A stretch of 64,000 bases of DNA from positions 7,549,039-7,613,038 of the forward strand of contig NC_087190.1 in assembly GCF_035594125.1 (NCBI RefSeq), written 5' to 3'. Numbering within the stretch: the stretch's first letter is position 1; each line of letters begins with the position of its first letter. Source of the DNA: Scylla paramamosain. Lineage: Eukaryota; Arthropoda; Malacostraca; Decapoda; Portunidae. The position numbers and the translations under genes were made by a program. Under the pieces are notes generated by a model, which saw only the letters and a list, made by a program, of their open reading frames with translations, did no database searches and had not been told where the DNA came from. Shown piece after piece: positions 38,046 through 52,400 of this stretch.

Positions 38046-38197
38046 AGCGTTTTGGTACCTAAGAATCTCAAAAACACTCATAATGCACGTTTCTCGTAAT
38101 GTCGCTCTTTTTCTTCATATATGGTGCTTTGCATGCATTTTGGCATTTTTTTTCACGTAATAGCTTGAAAACACTGAAAATACACACTTTTGGTAAT
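38046..38197 (+). repeat. Ordinary satellite monomers at the end of the decamer domain
   Basis: The B monomer here lacks the decamer-specific insertion and is followed by a C monomer (TTTCTCGTAATGTCGCTC). The decamer domain therefore ends here, about 150 bp before the CR1-like element. Confidence 0.75.
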
Positions 38198-40228
38198 AAG
38201 AACATAAAAACATAAGAAATAAGTAAATCTGCAATAAGGCATCAGGCCTACACGTGGCAGTACTTGTATGAAATATGGCTACCTATTTCCACCTATCATC
38301 CCCATCCATAAATGTGTAATTTTCTCTTACTGTTCCCAAATGCCTCAGCACTAACAGCTTGATTACTACGTCCGTTCCAATCATCTACTACTCTATTTGA
38401 GAACCAATTCCTTCCTGTCTCCTTTTTGAACATCAAGTTTTCAGGCTTGAACCCGTTTTTCTTGTTCTATCATATTTACAGATTCTAAGAATTTTCCTTA
38501 TGTTCCCTTTATTATAACACATATACCACTAAAAGACTTCTATTAGGTCCACTCTTAACCTACGTCTCTTTAAAGAATGTAAATTGAACAGCTTGAATAT
38601 CGCTTCGTAAGGAAAACTCCTTATCTCCTGTATCCTTTTAGTCATTTTCCTTTGTACTGATTCTAATAGACCTTTATCCTTCCTGTGATGCGGTGACCAG
38701 AATTGGACAGCGTAGTCTAGATGAAGTCTGACCAGCGCCAAATGTAACTTTAATATTACTTCGTAAGTTCTACTTTTAGCACTCCTGAAAATGAATCATA
38801 ATACACTATTTGCTTTGTTTCTGGCCTCTTTGCATTGCTTTCTTAGATGGAGTTCAGATATAACCTTAAATCTCAAATCTTTTACTTACCCTGAACCTAC
38901 CAGAACTTGGTTGTTCATTGTGTAACTACTGTGTGGGTTTCTTCTACTTACGCTAAGTACTTTGCATTTGTTGACATTAAACTGCATTTGCCATCTGTCC
39001 GTCCATTCGTTCAACCAATTCAAATCTGCCTGCAAGGCGATGGTATGCGATTCTGACCTAATTAATCTACATATTCTCGTGTCATCCGCAACTTTACTAA
39101 TTCCACTATCCAAGCCATTGACATATATTACAAACAACATCGGCCCTAATACTAATAATAACTTTGTCACCCCACTAATTACTTGACCCCACTCCGATTT
39201 AGAGCCGTTTATTACAACACTCTGTCGCCTGACGCTTAGCCATGACCTTATCCAATCTAAACACCTCATCTCTCTCGTGCGCCCTAACATTTCTCAGTAG
39301 CCGCTTTGCTAAAGTCCTGATATAGGATGCCATAACTATCATTATTATCTGCCGCCTTGTAAACTTTACTGTATAAACTTACCAAGTTTCTCAGGTAAGA
39401 CTCTCCATTCCAGAAGCCGTGCTGTAACTGAGTTATCAAGTTATGTTTGTCTAAATGCTCTTAAATGTTCTTCGCTATTATTGACTCCATTATTTTACAT
39501 TCAACAGAAGTTAAAGTGACAGGTTAGACGCTAAAGTTTTATCTCCTTTCTTAAAAGTAGGTACTATATTCGCCTGCCTCCAAATTACCGATACCTCACA
39601 TGACTAAAGTGATTTCCTAAGGACAGAAACTAACAGATTACTTATAACCTTTTTCCTTTCCTTAAATACTGTGGAATATATTTCATCTGGTCCTGGTGAC
39701 TTGAACTTTTCAACTTATCTATTTCCTGTTCCACTATCTCTTTTAGTTATGGTAATATCTGTCAGCTTCTCATCCTCTTCTACTCTAAATATCTTCTCAC
39801 TATTCGGCAAATCCTGCATGTTTTCCTGGGCAAAGACAATTAAAAAATACTCGCTCACAATTTTACTAATCTCCTCTCAACAACTAAGCAGGTCCCATTC
39901 TGCTGTCTTTAAGGAACTATTGTTTCTCTATTCTTCGTCTTATATGCCTGATAAAATCCCTTGGGGTTAATCTTCGCTTGGCTGGCTACCTTTACTTCAT
40001 AACTATTTTTAGCTTTCCTTGTTAAACTCCTGACTTTTCTAATTCATTATATTATGGCCTTAAAACCACTTCCCCTGTCTTTAATCTCATATACTCGTAT
40101 ACTTCTCCTTCGCCCTATGTAGTGTTTTAACCACAGTCATCCATTTAGGATCATTCTTCTGCGATCTTTTTCTTCTGTAAGGGATGTTCCCTAACTGTCC
40201 TGAATGTAATTTATCAACGAAATATTTA
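38198..40228 (-). mobile_element. 5'-truncated CR1/L2-like non-LTR retrotransposon, heavily decayed
   Basis: The element reads on the minus strand. Its 3' end (low coordinates) carries CACGTGTAGGCCTGATG and ends in an imperfect TTATGTT-type microsatellite (38198-38230), the kind of 3' terminus used by CR1/L2-like elements instead of poly(A). Upstream are a C-terminal domain, RT remnants and a linker, with many stops. Plus-polarity satellite flanks both sides, so the insertion is opposite to local satellite polarity. The 5' break near 40228 is inside the region before the RT core. No target duplication is evident. Confidence 0.83.
38529..39760 (-). pseudogene. CR1/L2-like reverse transcriptase remnant
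   Basis: On the minus strand, 39290 to 38886 encodes RSWLSVRRQSVVINGSKSEW, then SGVTKLLLVLGPMLFVIYVN (RT palm, normally SGVPQGSVLGP), VADDTRICRLI and LNEWTDRWQMQFNVNKCKVL. The catalytic F/YADD appears as VADD at about 39090, with residues lost just before it. Downstream, 38741-38529 encodes LHLDYAVQFWSPHHRKDKGL and VQRKMTKRIQEI, the conserved C-terminal segment of this clade. Fingers-domain traces lie at about 39300-39760 among stops. The damaged active site and numerous stops rule out activity. It is more decayed than the jockey copy. Confidence 0.83.
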
Positions 40229-43200
40229 TTTCGCTTCTCCATAAAGGTTGTTTTGCATGGGTTTTAGCGTTTCTATACATAAGAACCTATAAAACACGTT
40301 TTTAGTAATGTTGTTTTGTATTCCTTTATAGAGTGCTTTCCATGCTTTTTAGCGTTCTGGTGTCTAGCACGTTAAAAAAAAAACTGAAAAGGCACGTTGA
40401 TGATAATGTCGTTTCGTTTTCCGATAAAGGGGGCTTCCAATGCATTTTGTCTTTTGGTACTTAACAATATGAAAAAGAGTTCAAGTAAAAGTTTTCGGTA
40501 GAGTTGTTTTTCCATATAAAGTGCTAATCATGTGTTTTTGAGTCTTGGTACCTAAAAAGCTCAAAATCTCTCGTCATACACTTTCCTCGTAATGTCCTTT
40601 GTTTTCTCCATGTAGGATGCTTTGCGTGTAATTTAGCATGTTTGTCCTTAACAAGCACAAAAATATTCAAAATACAAGTTTTTGGTAATGTTATTCTGTT
40701 TCTCCATAAAGGTTGTTTTGCATGCGTTTCAGCGATTTTGGATGTAAGAAGGTGATAAAAACACTCTAAAGATACTTTCTTGGTAATGTTATTTTATATT
40801 GCCAAATAGGGTGCTTTCAATGCTTTTTAGCATTTTGATTACTAACAATCAAGTAAACACTCAAAAGACACGTTTCCTGTAATATAGTTTTGATTCTTTA
40901 TATAGGGATCTGCATGCATTATGATGTTTTGCTACATAATGTGAAAAACGCTCAAAATAAAGGTTTTACCTAATGTTTTTCCTTTTCTCTATATAGGGTG
41001 CTATTCCTGCGTTTTAGCGTTTTGGTATTTAGGAAGCTCAAAAACACTAACAAAACTTTTTTCTCCTAATGTCTTTCTATTTCCCCATATTGGATACTTC
41101 GTATGTTTCTTGACGTTTTGGTACATAACAAGCGAAAAAAAAAAAAACTAAAAAACACATTTTTGATGATGTTCTGTTTCTCCATTAAGAGATATAGGAT
41201 ATATTCAATTTTCATTCAGGCGGTTTAGTGTTTGGTACCTAAGAGACTCAAAACACTGATAATGCACGTTTCTCGTAATGTCCTATCGTTTCCATATACA
41301 GGGTGCTTTACATACATTTTTAAGTTGATGTACGTAACAGAATGAAAAAGACTCAAAATACAAGTTTTTGGTAAGGTTTTTCTATTTGGTAGGGTTATTC
41401 GTGTTTGTTGCACGTGTTTTAGCGTTTTGGTACGTAAAAAGTTTAAAACACTTAAAAGACATGCTTTTAGTAATGTTATTTTGCATTTGTATATAAAGTG
41501 CTTTCCATGCTATTTAGCGTTTTCGTGCCTAACACGCTGAAAAACACATAAAAACACATTTCTTACATTGTTGTTTAATTTTCTCGTATAGCGAGCAAGC
41601 ATTATGGTGTTTTGCTACCTGACAATGTGAATAAAACATTCAAATTACACGATTTTGGTAATGTTTTTCTCTTTCTCCATACAGTGTGCTTCTTATTTAT
41701 TTTAGCGTTTTGGTACCTAAGAAGCTGAAAAAAAAAACTCATAATTCACGTTTTTTGTCATGTCCTTTCATTTCCTCATATAGGCTCTTTTTGGTGCTTT
41801 GGTACCTAACAGGGTGTTTGCATGTATTTTGACATTTTAGTTCGTAAGAATCTAAAAAAAACACTCTAAAGAGACGTTTTAGTAGTTTTGTATTCCCCTA
41901 TAGGGTGATTTCGTTGCTTCTTACTGATTTGGTGCCTAACACGCTCAAAAAATAACAAAGGACAAGTTTCTAGTGATTTCGTTTCATTTCTTCATATAGG
42001 TTGCTTTACATGCATGTTGGCATTTTGGTAATTATCAATGTAAAAAAAAATACACGTTTTTGGTAAGTTTGTTCTTTTTCTTCAGAGGACTATTGAAGCT
42101 TTTTACTGATTTGGTACTTGAGAGAGTAATAAAAAAAACAACAAACGTTTCTCGTAATGTCATTTAATTTCCATATACAGGGTGTTTTGTTTGATGATAG
42201 GCGATTTTGTACATAATACGCTCAAAGACACTCAAAATACACGTTTTTGGTAAATGTATTCTGTTTCTCCATATAGGGTATTTTCATGCGTTTTTAATGT
42301 CGTTTCATATATCTATATATGGGTCTTTGCATGCATTTTGGCTTTATGGTAACTAACAATGTCATAACACTCAAAATGCACGTTTTTTTTTTTTTTGGCA
42401 ATATTGTTCTTTTTCTCCATATAGAGCGTTATTCATGCGTTTTACCCTTTTGATACTAAGAATGTCAAAGACACTCATAATACACGTTTCTCGTAATGTC
42501 TTTTGATTTTTCCCATATAGGTTATTTTCAATTCATTTAGGCGTTTTTTTACGTAACAATGTTATAAAACATTAAAAATACTTGTTTTTGGTAATGTTAT
42601 TCTGTTTCTCCATAAAGGATGTTTTCTATGTTTTGTTTTTTTTATCGTTTTGTTACGTAGGACACTCAAAAGAAAAGTTTTCTTAATGTTGTTTTGTATT
42701 CCCATATCAGGTGATTTGTATGCTTTTTAGCATTTTTGTGTCTAACACGCTGAAGAACACATTTTAGACACGTTTCTGAAATCTCGTTTCCTTTTCCCAA
42801 ATAGGGGGCTTTACATGCATTATGGCGTTTTCATTCATAACAATGTGAAAACACTGAAAATATACGTTTTTGGTAAGGTCATTTATTTCATATAGAGTGT
42901 TATTCATGCATTTTAGCGACTTCGTACCTAATAAGTTAAAAAAAAAAACACCAATAGTACACATTTTAGTAACGTCTTTTTATTTTCCCATTTAAGATAC
43001 TATATATGCATTTTGGCGTTTTTCTACTTAACTCAAAAAACACTCGAAATATTTGTTTTTGATAATATTATTTCTCCATGCTTTTTTCTTTTTTTTTCAT
43101 GCGATTTAGGGTTTCGGTAAGTAAGAAACTCAAAAACACTGAAAACAGACGTTTCTGGTTAAGTTGTTTTGTTTTCCTTTATAGGGTGCTTTCCATGCTT

Positions 43201-43281
43201 TTTAGCGTTTTGGTGCCTAGCACGCCAATAAACATTCAAAGGCACTTTTCTGGAAATCGCGTTTCCTTTCTTCATTTAGGG
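40229..43281 (+). repeat. Satellite array, plus polarity (pentamer type)
   Basis: Ordinary ~96-bp monomers without the decamer-specific insertions, following the CR1-like element. No gene is seen. Confidence 0.88.
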
Positions 43282-43790
43282 TACAAAAACATGTATTAGT
43301 AGTGTTTTCGAAAATGCCAAAATGCATGCAAAGTAAGCTATACTGGAGAAACAAACAAAAACGTGTCTTTTGAGTGTTTTCAGCTTTTTACGTACCAAAA
43401 CACTATAATGCATAGAAAAGAAACTTCATGGAGAAACAGAATAATATTGCCAAAAACGTGTATTTTGAATGTTTTTCAGCTTATTACGTACCAATACGCA
43501 AAAATTCATTCATTTCACCCTCTATAGGGTAAAGAGACGACATTCCCAGAAAAAAAAATGTTATTTCGGGGCTTTTCAGCGTTAGGCACCAAAACTCTAA
43601 GGAGCATGGAAGACACTCTATATAAAAATCAAAACAACACTATCAAAATGGTGTCTTTAGAGCGTTTTTGAGCTTCTTCCGTTCCAAAATGCTAAAACGC
43701 GTGTACAATAGCCTTTACTGGGAGACATTACCAAAAACGTATGATTTAAGCGTTTTCCAGCTTTTTAGAAACCAAAACGCCTAAATGGAT
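43282..43790 (-). repeat. Inverted block of about five monomers
   Basis: About 509 bp of reverse-reading monomers (CGTACCAAAACACT, ACGCCTAAATGGATG) between plus-polarity arrays. Its length is about one pentamer, as with 33671-34147. Confidence 0.85.
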
Positions 43791-46344
43791 GTGCTAATCA
43801 GGTGTTTTAGTATTTTATTACCTAAGAAGCTCAAAAACACTTATAATATACGTTTTTGGTAATGTTGTTCTGTGTTTTATATATGGTATTCTGTATAGAT
43901 TGTCGTACCTAACATTAGGAAAAAACCCATTTGTTTGGTTAATGCTTTTTTCTCCATATAGAGTGATATTCACGTGTTTTAGTGTTTTCATACATAAGAT
44001 GTTGAAAAACACTCAAAATAATATTTTTTCTTAATAACTTTTCGTTTCTCAATGTCCGTTAATTTGTGTACATTTTGGCGTTTTCGTAACCAACAAGCTC
44101 AAAAACACTCAAAACACACATTTTTGGTAATGTTCTATTTCACCATAAAGGATGTTTTGCACGCTTTTTAGAAATTCGGTACGTAAGAAGCTCAAAAACA
44201 TTCAAAAGACACGTTTTCGATGTTATATATTTTTTCCTATGTAGAGTTTTCCATGTTTTTTTTTTTTTTGTGGGGTTGGTTTCTAATATGGGCAAAACAC
44301 TGAAATGACACGTTTCTGGTAATATAATTTCTTTACATCAAATAGTGTGCTGTCTGCATTTTGGCGTTTTGGTAGCTAATGATCAGGAAAACTCTCAAAA
44401 CACGCGTTTATAGTAATGTTGTCCTCTTTCTCTATAAAGGGTGTTTTTCATGCGTTTTAGAGTTTTAGTACGTAAGAAACTGAAAAACACTCAAAAGACA
44501 AGTTTTTGTTAATATTGATTGCTTTTTTCTATACAGGTTGTCTTGCATGCACTTTGGTGTTTTTGTATCTAACAAGCTCAAAAACACTCAGCATACAAGT
44601 TTTTCGTAATGTTGGTCTGTTTTTTTTTTTTTTATGTATGGTGTTCACAATGCTTTTAGGCGTTTTGGTACCTATCATGGGGAAAGAAAAACGCATAAAG
44701 TACGCTTTTGGTAATGTTATTTTGTTTTTGCAAATATAGTATTATTCACGTGTTTTAGACTTTTGGCATCTATGAAGCTGAAAAAGACATAATACACCTT
44801 TATGTTAATATCGTTTCTTTTACCTATATAGGGTAATTTGCATACATTTTGGAGTTTTGTTACCTAACAAGTTAAAAAAAAATCTCAGAACATACGTTTT
44901 TTCTAATATTGTTTTGGACGCCTTTTATCATTTTGGTACGTTAGAAGCTCAAAAACACTCGTTTTTGTTAATGTTATCTTGTTTTCCCATATAGGGTGTT
45001 TTCCTTGTTTTTTTAGCGTTTTGCTGCCTAATACGCTCAAAATACCTAAATGACAAGTTTTTGGTGGTTTTGCTATTGGTTTTGTTAATGTTTTTTTTCT
45101 CTCTCTCTCTCTCATATAGAGTAATATTCACGTGTTTTAGCGTTTTGGTACATAAAAAAATAAAAATAAAAACACTCATAATACACGTTTCTGTTAATAT
45201 CGTTTCGTTTTCTTAAATAGGGTTCTTTGCCTGCAATATGGGGTCTAGTACCTAACAAGTTAAAAGACACTGAAATAAGAATTTTTTGCTAAAGTTTCCC
45301 ATAAATGTTTCTTTGCTCACATTTTAGCGTTTTGTACGCTCAAAAACACTAAAAAGAAACGTTTTTGACAATGTTGTTTTCTTCTCTCATATAGAGCTAT
45401 TTCCATGCTTTTTAGCTTTTTGTAGCCTAATTTGCTCGAAAATTTCCAAATGGCACGTTGCAGGTACTATCTTTTAGTTACTCCAGACAAGTTATTCTAC
45501 ATGCATTCTGTCGTTTTGGTACCTAACTAACTTAAAAACACTTAAAACACACGTTTTTGTTAATGTTCTATTTCTCAGTAAAGTGCGTTTTGCATCTTTT
45601 TTTTAGAATTTCGGTGCGTACGAAGCTGAAAAACACTCAAAAGATATGTTTTTGGTAATGTTTTTTTTTTTTCTCTCTCTCTCTTCTTCTATAGGATGCT
45701 TTGCATGTACTTTGGCGTTTTGATAACTAACAAACTCAAAAATATTCATAATACATGTTTGTGATCATGTCGTTCTGTTTCTTCACATAGGGTGCTTTAT
45801 ATGTATTTTGGCGTTTTGGTCCCTAACATGGGGAAAAGCACCCATAATACACGTTTTTCGTAATGATGTTCTGTTTCTTCATATAGAATGCTATTTATGT
45901 GTTTTAGCGTTTCGTTACATAAGAAGCTGAAAAACAGCGTTAATATCTTATCTTTTCCCCATATCTGAAAGTTTGCATGCATTTTGGCGATTAGTTATCC
46001 AACAAGCTCAAAAACACTCAAACACATGTTTTTTGCTAATATTGTTCTGTTTTTTTTTTTCATAAATTGTTATCGTTTTGGTAAGTAAGAAGCTCAAGAG
46101 CACACAAAGGACACGTTTTGGTTGAAGTTGTTTCGTTTTCCTATATAGGGTATTTTCCATGTTTTTTTTTTTTTTAGCGTTTTGGTGCCTAATACCCTAA
46201 AAAAAAAAACACCTAAATGTCACGTTTTTGGAAATGTCGTTTCGTTACTTCATATAGGGCGCTCTGCATGCATTTTGGCGTTTTACTACTTATTACGCTG
46301 AAAATACACGTTCTTGGTATTTTTTTCTCCACAAACAGTGTTTC

Positions 46345-46525
<181 letters not shown>

Positions 46526-49370
46526 CCATACAGGGTGCTTTGCATGCACTTTGGTGATTTAGCACCTAAAAAGCTCAAAAACATATAAAAGACGTTTTTA
46601 GTAATGTTGTTCTGTTTCTAGATATAGTGTGCTATTGACGTTTTATAGCGTTTTTTTTTTTACCTAAGAAGCTGAAAATACTCATAATACTCTTTCAATG
46701 TTTTTTTTTCTTTATCCAATATCGTGAACTCAAAAAGAGCTGTTTTTTTTTTTTTTTTTGTAATCTCGTTCGGCTACTAAAATGGTGATTTCATTCATTT
46801 TGCAGTTTTGATAGCTAAGAAGCTCAAGAACACTCAATATGGACTTTTTTTGTATTTTTTTTCTTTCTCCATGAAGAATTTTTTGTATGCACTTTTAGCG
46901 TTTTGGTAAATAACAAGCTCAAAACACTTATAATACACGTTTTAGATAATGTTCTGATTTCTTTATGTAGGGTGTTTTGTATGCATTTTGGCGTTTTAGC
47001 ACATAACATAGAGAAAATCACCCATAATAAATGTTTTTTTTTTTTTTTTATATAATGTTGTTCTGTTTCTCCTTATAGATTCCTATTCATGTGTTTTAGT
47101 ATTTTGGTACATAAGAAGCTAAAAAAAACGCTCATAATACACGTTTCTGTTAATATCGTTTCCTTTAGATATATCAAATCATTCATTTTGGCATTTTAAT
47201 ACCTAAACCTAACAATCTGGAAAACACAAATCATACGTTTTTGGTAATGTTGTTCAGTTTCTCTGTAAAGGGTATTTAACACGTGTTTTAGCGTTTTGGT
47301 AGGTAAGAAGCTTAAAGAAAAAAAAACACAAAATACACAGTTTTGATATTTTATAATGAATGTTTTTCTTCCTTTCTACCGTTTTTTTGCCTAATATCCT
47401 CAAAAAACACCCTTCTGGGAATGTCGTGTTCTAACCCCGGATAGTGTGATTTGTATATATTTTGGAGGGTTGGTATCTAATCAGCTGGAACTACTGAAAA
47501 AATGTTTTTGGTACTGTTGTTTGCTATTCACATACAGGGTAATTTGCGTGCATTTTGGCGTTTTGGTACCTAACAATCTTAACACTCATAATACACCATT
47601 TTAGTAATCTTTTTTTCTTTTTTGTCATATATGGTGCTTGTCTGCATTTGACGTTTTAGTACGTAACATGGCGAAAACACTCATAATACACGTTTTTGGT
47701 AATGTTGTTCTATTTTTCCATATAGAGAGCGATTCACGTAATTTAGTGATTTGGTATCAATAATGTTGAAAAACACTTATAACACACGTTTCTGTTAATA
47801 TCGTTTCGTTTCCCAGTAACGGATATTTTGGATGCATTTTGGCGTTTGTTACCTAAATAGCTCAAAAACACTCATAATACACGTTTTTCTTAATATAGTT
47901 TTGTTTCACCTTAAAGGGTGTTTTACATATGTTTTAGCGTTTTGGTACGTAAGAAGCTTAAGATTTAATAAAAGACACGTTGTTGATAATGTTGCATTGT
48001 TCCCTCTGCTTTCTAGCGTTTTCGTGCCTAATATGCTCAAATCACACAAATTACACGTTTCTGGTGATGTCGATTCGCTACCCTAATAGGGTGCTTTGCA
48101 TGCATTTTCACGTTTCGGTACCCAACAAGTTGGAAAACAATGAAAAGACAAATTGTCGGTTATGTACTTCTGTTTCTCCATAAACAACGTTTCGTATGCG
48201 TTTTCGCGTTTTGGTACTAAAAAGCTGAAAAACGTTGAAAAGACACGTTTTTGTTACTATTATTTGTTTTTGCCTTATTGGGAGTTTGCATTCACTTTAG
48301 CATTTTGGTAAAAACACTCATAATACACATTTTTGTAATATTATTCTGTTTTTTCTTATAGGGTGCTTTATATGCATTTTAGCATTTTGTTTGTACCTAA
48401 CATTGAGAAAAGCACTCATAATACAAGTTTTGATGATGCTGTTCTGTTTCTCAATATAGTGATATTCACGTGTTTTTAGCGTTTTGGTACAGAAGAAGTT
48501 GAAAAACAATTATAACACACGTTTCTGCTAATATCGTTTCGTTTCCCCGTATTGGGTGATTATCATGGAGTTAGGTGTTTTGTTACCTAACAAGCCCAAA
48601 AACAATGAAGAAACACATTTTTTGGTAATGTTGTTCTGTTTCTCTATAAACAGTGTTACACTGTTTTAGCCTTTTGGTTCGGAAGAAGCTCAAAAACACT
48701 CAAAAGACGTGTTTTTGATAAAGTGTTTTCAATGTTTTTATAGCTTTTTTTGTGGCTAATATGCTCAAAAAACACAGAAATGACACATCTCTGGGAATGC
48801 CGTTTCGTTACCTCAAATAGGATGCTTTGCATGTGTTTTGTTATTTTGGTACACAGCATGTTGGAAAAAAAAGAAAAAAAAACTCAAAACAAGTTTTTGG
48901 CAACGTTGCTCTGTTTCTCCATAAAGAGCGTTTCGCATGTTTTAACTTTTTTGGTATGTTACGAGCTTAAAAAAAAAATCATAAAGCACGTTTTTGTATC
49001 CAAAATGCATATAAAGCAATTTGTATGAGTGCTTTGTATGCATTTTGGGGTTTTGGTTCCTAAACACAAAGAAAAACACTCACAGTAGGTTTTTGGTAAA
49101 ATTATTCTGTTTCTCCATATATATAAATATTCGCGCGTTTTAGCGTTTTGGTACATAAGAAGATAACCCTCAAAATACACACGATGATAATGTTATTTTG
49201 TTTACCCATGTAGGGTATTTTTCATGCGTTTTAGAGTTTTGGTGCTTGATATGCTCAAAAACATCCAAATGGTACGTTTTCTGTAAATGTCGTTCTAGTA
49301 TCTAACCAGCTGGAAAATACTAAACACACACACACGTTTTCGGTAATGTTGTTAGGTTTCTCAATAAGAT

Positions 49371-49410
49371 ATTAATAATAATAATAATAATAATAATATA
49401 ACAATAATAA
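49371..49410. repeat. (AAT)n microsatellite
   Basis: Imperfect ATT/AAT trinucleotide run of about 40 bp within the satellite. Confidence 0.9.
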
Positions 49411-52400
49411 GTTTGCTTTTCTCAAATAGGGTGCTTTGCATGCACATTATCGTTTTGGTAAATAACAAGCTCAAAAAACACTCTTAATAAACTTTTCTGT
49501 TAATATCGTTTTATTTCAAAATATCGGGTAATTTGCATGCATTTTGGCGTTTTGGTACCTTTCAAGCTCGAAAACACTCAAAATACCCGTTTTTGGTAAT
49601 GTTGTTCCTCCATAAAGATTGTTTTGGGGCGTTTTAGAGATTTGGTACGTAATAAGTTCAAAAACACGCAAAAGACACGTTTTTGATAATGTTTTATTTT
49701 CCCATGTATAGTGTTTTCCATTCTTATCAGCGTTTTGATGTTAAAAAAAAAAAAAAAAAAAATGACACGTTTCTGGTAAAATCGTTTTATTACCCCAAAT
49801 AGGATATTTTGCATGCATTTTGTCGTCTTTCTACCTAACAAGATGGAAAACGCTTAAAACCCACAAGTTCGTAATGTTATTCTACTTGCCCATGAATGGC
49901 GTTTTGCACGCATTTTAACGTTTTAGTACGTAAGCAGAAAAAAATAAAACATTCAAAAGAATGTTCTTTATTTTTCCCAGATAGCGTGCTTTGCATGCAC
50001 TTGAGCGTTTTGGTACCTAACAAGCACAAAAACTCATATTTTTTTTTCTAATAAATTTGTTCTGTTTCTTCATGTTGGCTACTTTGTATGCATTTTGGCG
50101 TTTTAGTACCTAACATAGGGAAAAACACTCATAATACACGTGTTTGGTAATGTTCTGTTTCCTCGATAGGGTGATTTGTATGCATTTTGGAGTTTTATTA
50201 TCTAACATTGCGAAAAAAAAACTCATAATACACGTTTTGGTAACGTTGTTCTGTTTCTTTATATAGAATGTTATTCATATGTTTTTGAGTTTTGGTGAAA
50301 ATCTCATAATGCACTTCTCTGTTAATATCGTTTCGTTTCCTAATATCGGGTAATATGCATGTATTTTGGTGTTTTCCGATCTAAAAAAGCTGAAAAACAT
50401 TCAATACAAATGTTGTTTTTCCATAAAAAAAAAAAAAAAGTTATTTTCCACGCGTTTTAGCGTTTTGGTACGTAAGAAGCTAAAAAAAAAATAAAATAAA
50501 ATTTCAGCGATATGGTGCTTAATATACCCCCATATGACAATTTTCTGGTAATGTCGTTCCGTTACTGCATCGAGGGTTCTTTGCATGTATTTTGGCATTT
50601 TGGTACTTATGAAGCTCAAAAACACTCAAAATACACGTTTTTGGCAATGTTGTCCTGTTTCTCCATTACACGTTATTTTGTATGCGTTTTAACGTGTTTG
50701 TACATAAGAAATAGAAAATTTTTTTTTTTTTTCCCATATAGGGTGCTTTGCTTGCACTTTGTCATTTTGGTACCTAACAAGCTCCAAAATTTTCATAACA
50801 CACGATATTGGTAAAGTTGTTCTGTTTCTTCATTTAGGGTTCTTTGTATGTATTTTGTCGTTTTGGTACCTGACATGGGAAATATCGTTAATATCGTTTC
50901 GTTTCCCTATATAAGGTATTTTGCATGAATTTTGGCGTTTTATTACCTAATAAGCTCAAGAAAAAAAATCAAAACACACCTTTTTCCTAACGTTCTTCTG
51001 TTTCTTTAATAAAGGGTGGTTTCGACGCATTTTAGAGTTTCGGTACGTAATAAGCTCAAAACACACAAATAAAGTTTTTGATAAAGTTGTTTTGTTTTCC
51101 TATATAGAGTATTTTCCATGTCTTTTTTTTTTTTTTTTTCTAGCGTTAGGTGCTTACTATGCTTAAAAGTAACAAAACAACACGTTTCCGGGAATGTCGT
51201 TTCGTTGCCCGAAATAGGGTGCTTTACATATATTTTGAAAATTTTGATTATAACAAGCTCGAAAACACTCAAAGCACACGTTTTTTGGTAATGTTGTTCT
51301 GCTTCTCAATAAAGGTCGTTTTGTATGCGTTTTAGCGTTTTGGTTTGTCAGTAGCTGATAAACATCCAAAGGAGACGTTATTGGTAATCTTGTTTTCTTT
51401 TCCCATTTAAGGTGCCTCTCATGCTCTTGGGCGTTTGAGTACCTAACAAGTTAAAAAAAAAAAAAAACACTCGATATACACGCTTTTTGGTAATGTTGTT
51501 TCTCCGCATAGAGTACTATACGCTTGTTTTAGCGTTTTGTTACCCAAGAAGCTGAAAAAGACGCATAATACACGTTTCCGTTAATAATGTTTCATTTACT
51601 CATATCAAGTACTTTGCAGGCGTTTCGATCTTTTACTAAAAAGCTAAAAAAAAAAAATCAAAACACCTGTTTTTTTTTTTTTTTTTTTCTCCATAAAAGG
51701 TGTTTTGCACGTGTGTTACCGATTTCGTACGTAAGAAGCTCATAAACACTCAAAAGACACGTTTTTGATAATACGTTTCTTAATGCCGGATGCTTTGTCT
51801 GCATTTTGGCGTTTTGTTGCCTAATATTTGGAAAAAATCTCATAAAACACGTTTTTGGTAAAGTTCTTGCTTCTCGATATAGAGTGCTCTTCACGTGTTT
51901 TAGAGGATTAGTACATAAGAGACTGGAAAAGATTCATAACACAATTTTCTGTCAATATCGTTTCATTTCCCCATATCGGGTACTTTGCTTTGGCTTTTTT
52001 TTTTTTTTTGGGTACCTAACAAATTCAAAATCACATAAAACGCAGTCTTTTTTGCAAATTTTGCTCTGTTTCTAAATAATGGGTGTTTTGGACGCATTTT
52101 AACATTTTGGTCCATAAACTTAGAAACAGAAGACACGTTTCTGATAATGTTTTGTTTTCCTATTTAGCGTGTTTTCCATTCTTTTAAACAAAAACACCCA
52201 AATGACACATTTCACGTAAAGCTGTTTTGTTACCCCATAGACGGTGATTTGCATGTATTTTGGCGTTTTGGTAACTAGGAAGTTCAAAAAAAGTGTTGTC
52301 CTGTTTCTATATAAAAGCTGTTTTGCATGTGTTTTACGTTTTAACGTTTGGTACGTAAGAAGCTCAAAACACTCAAAAGAGTAACTTTTTTTTTTCATTT

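Noticed and set aside
38962..39186. Plus-strand frame opposite the CR1-like RT
   Set aside because: Antisense shadow of the recognised RT segment on the minus strand.
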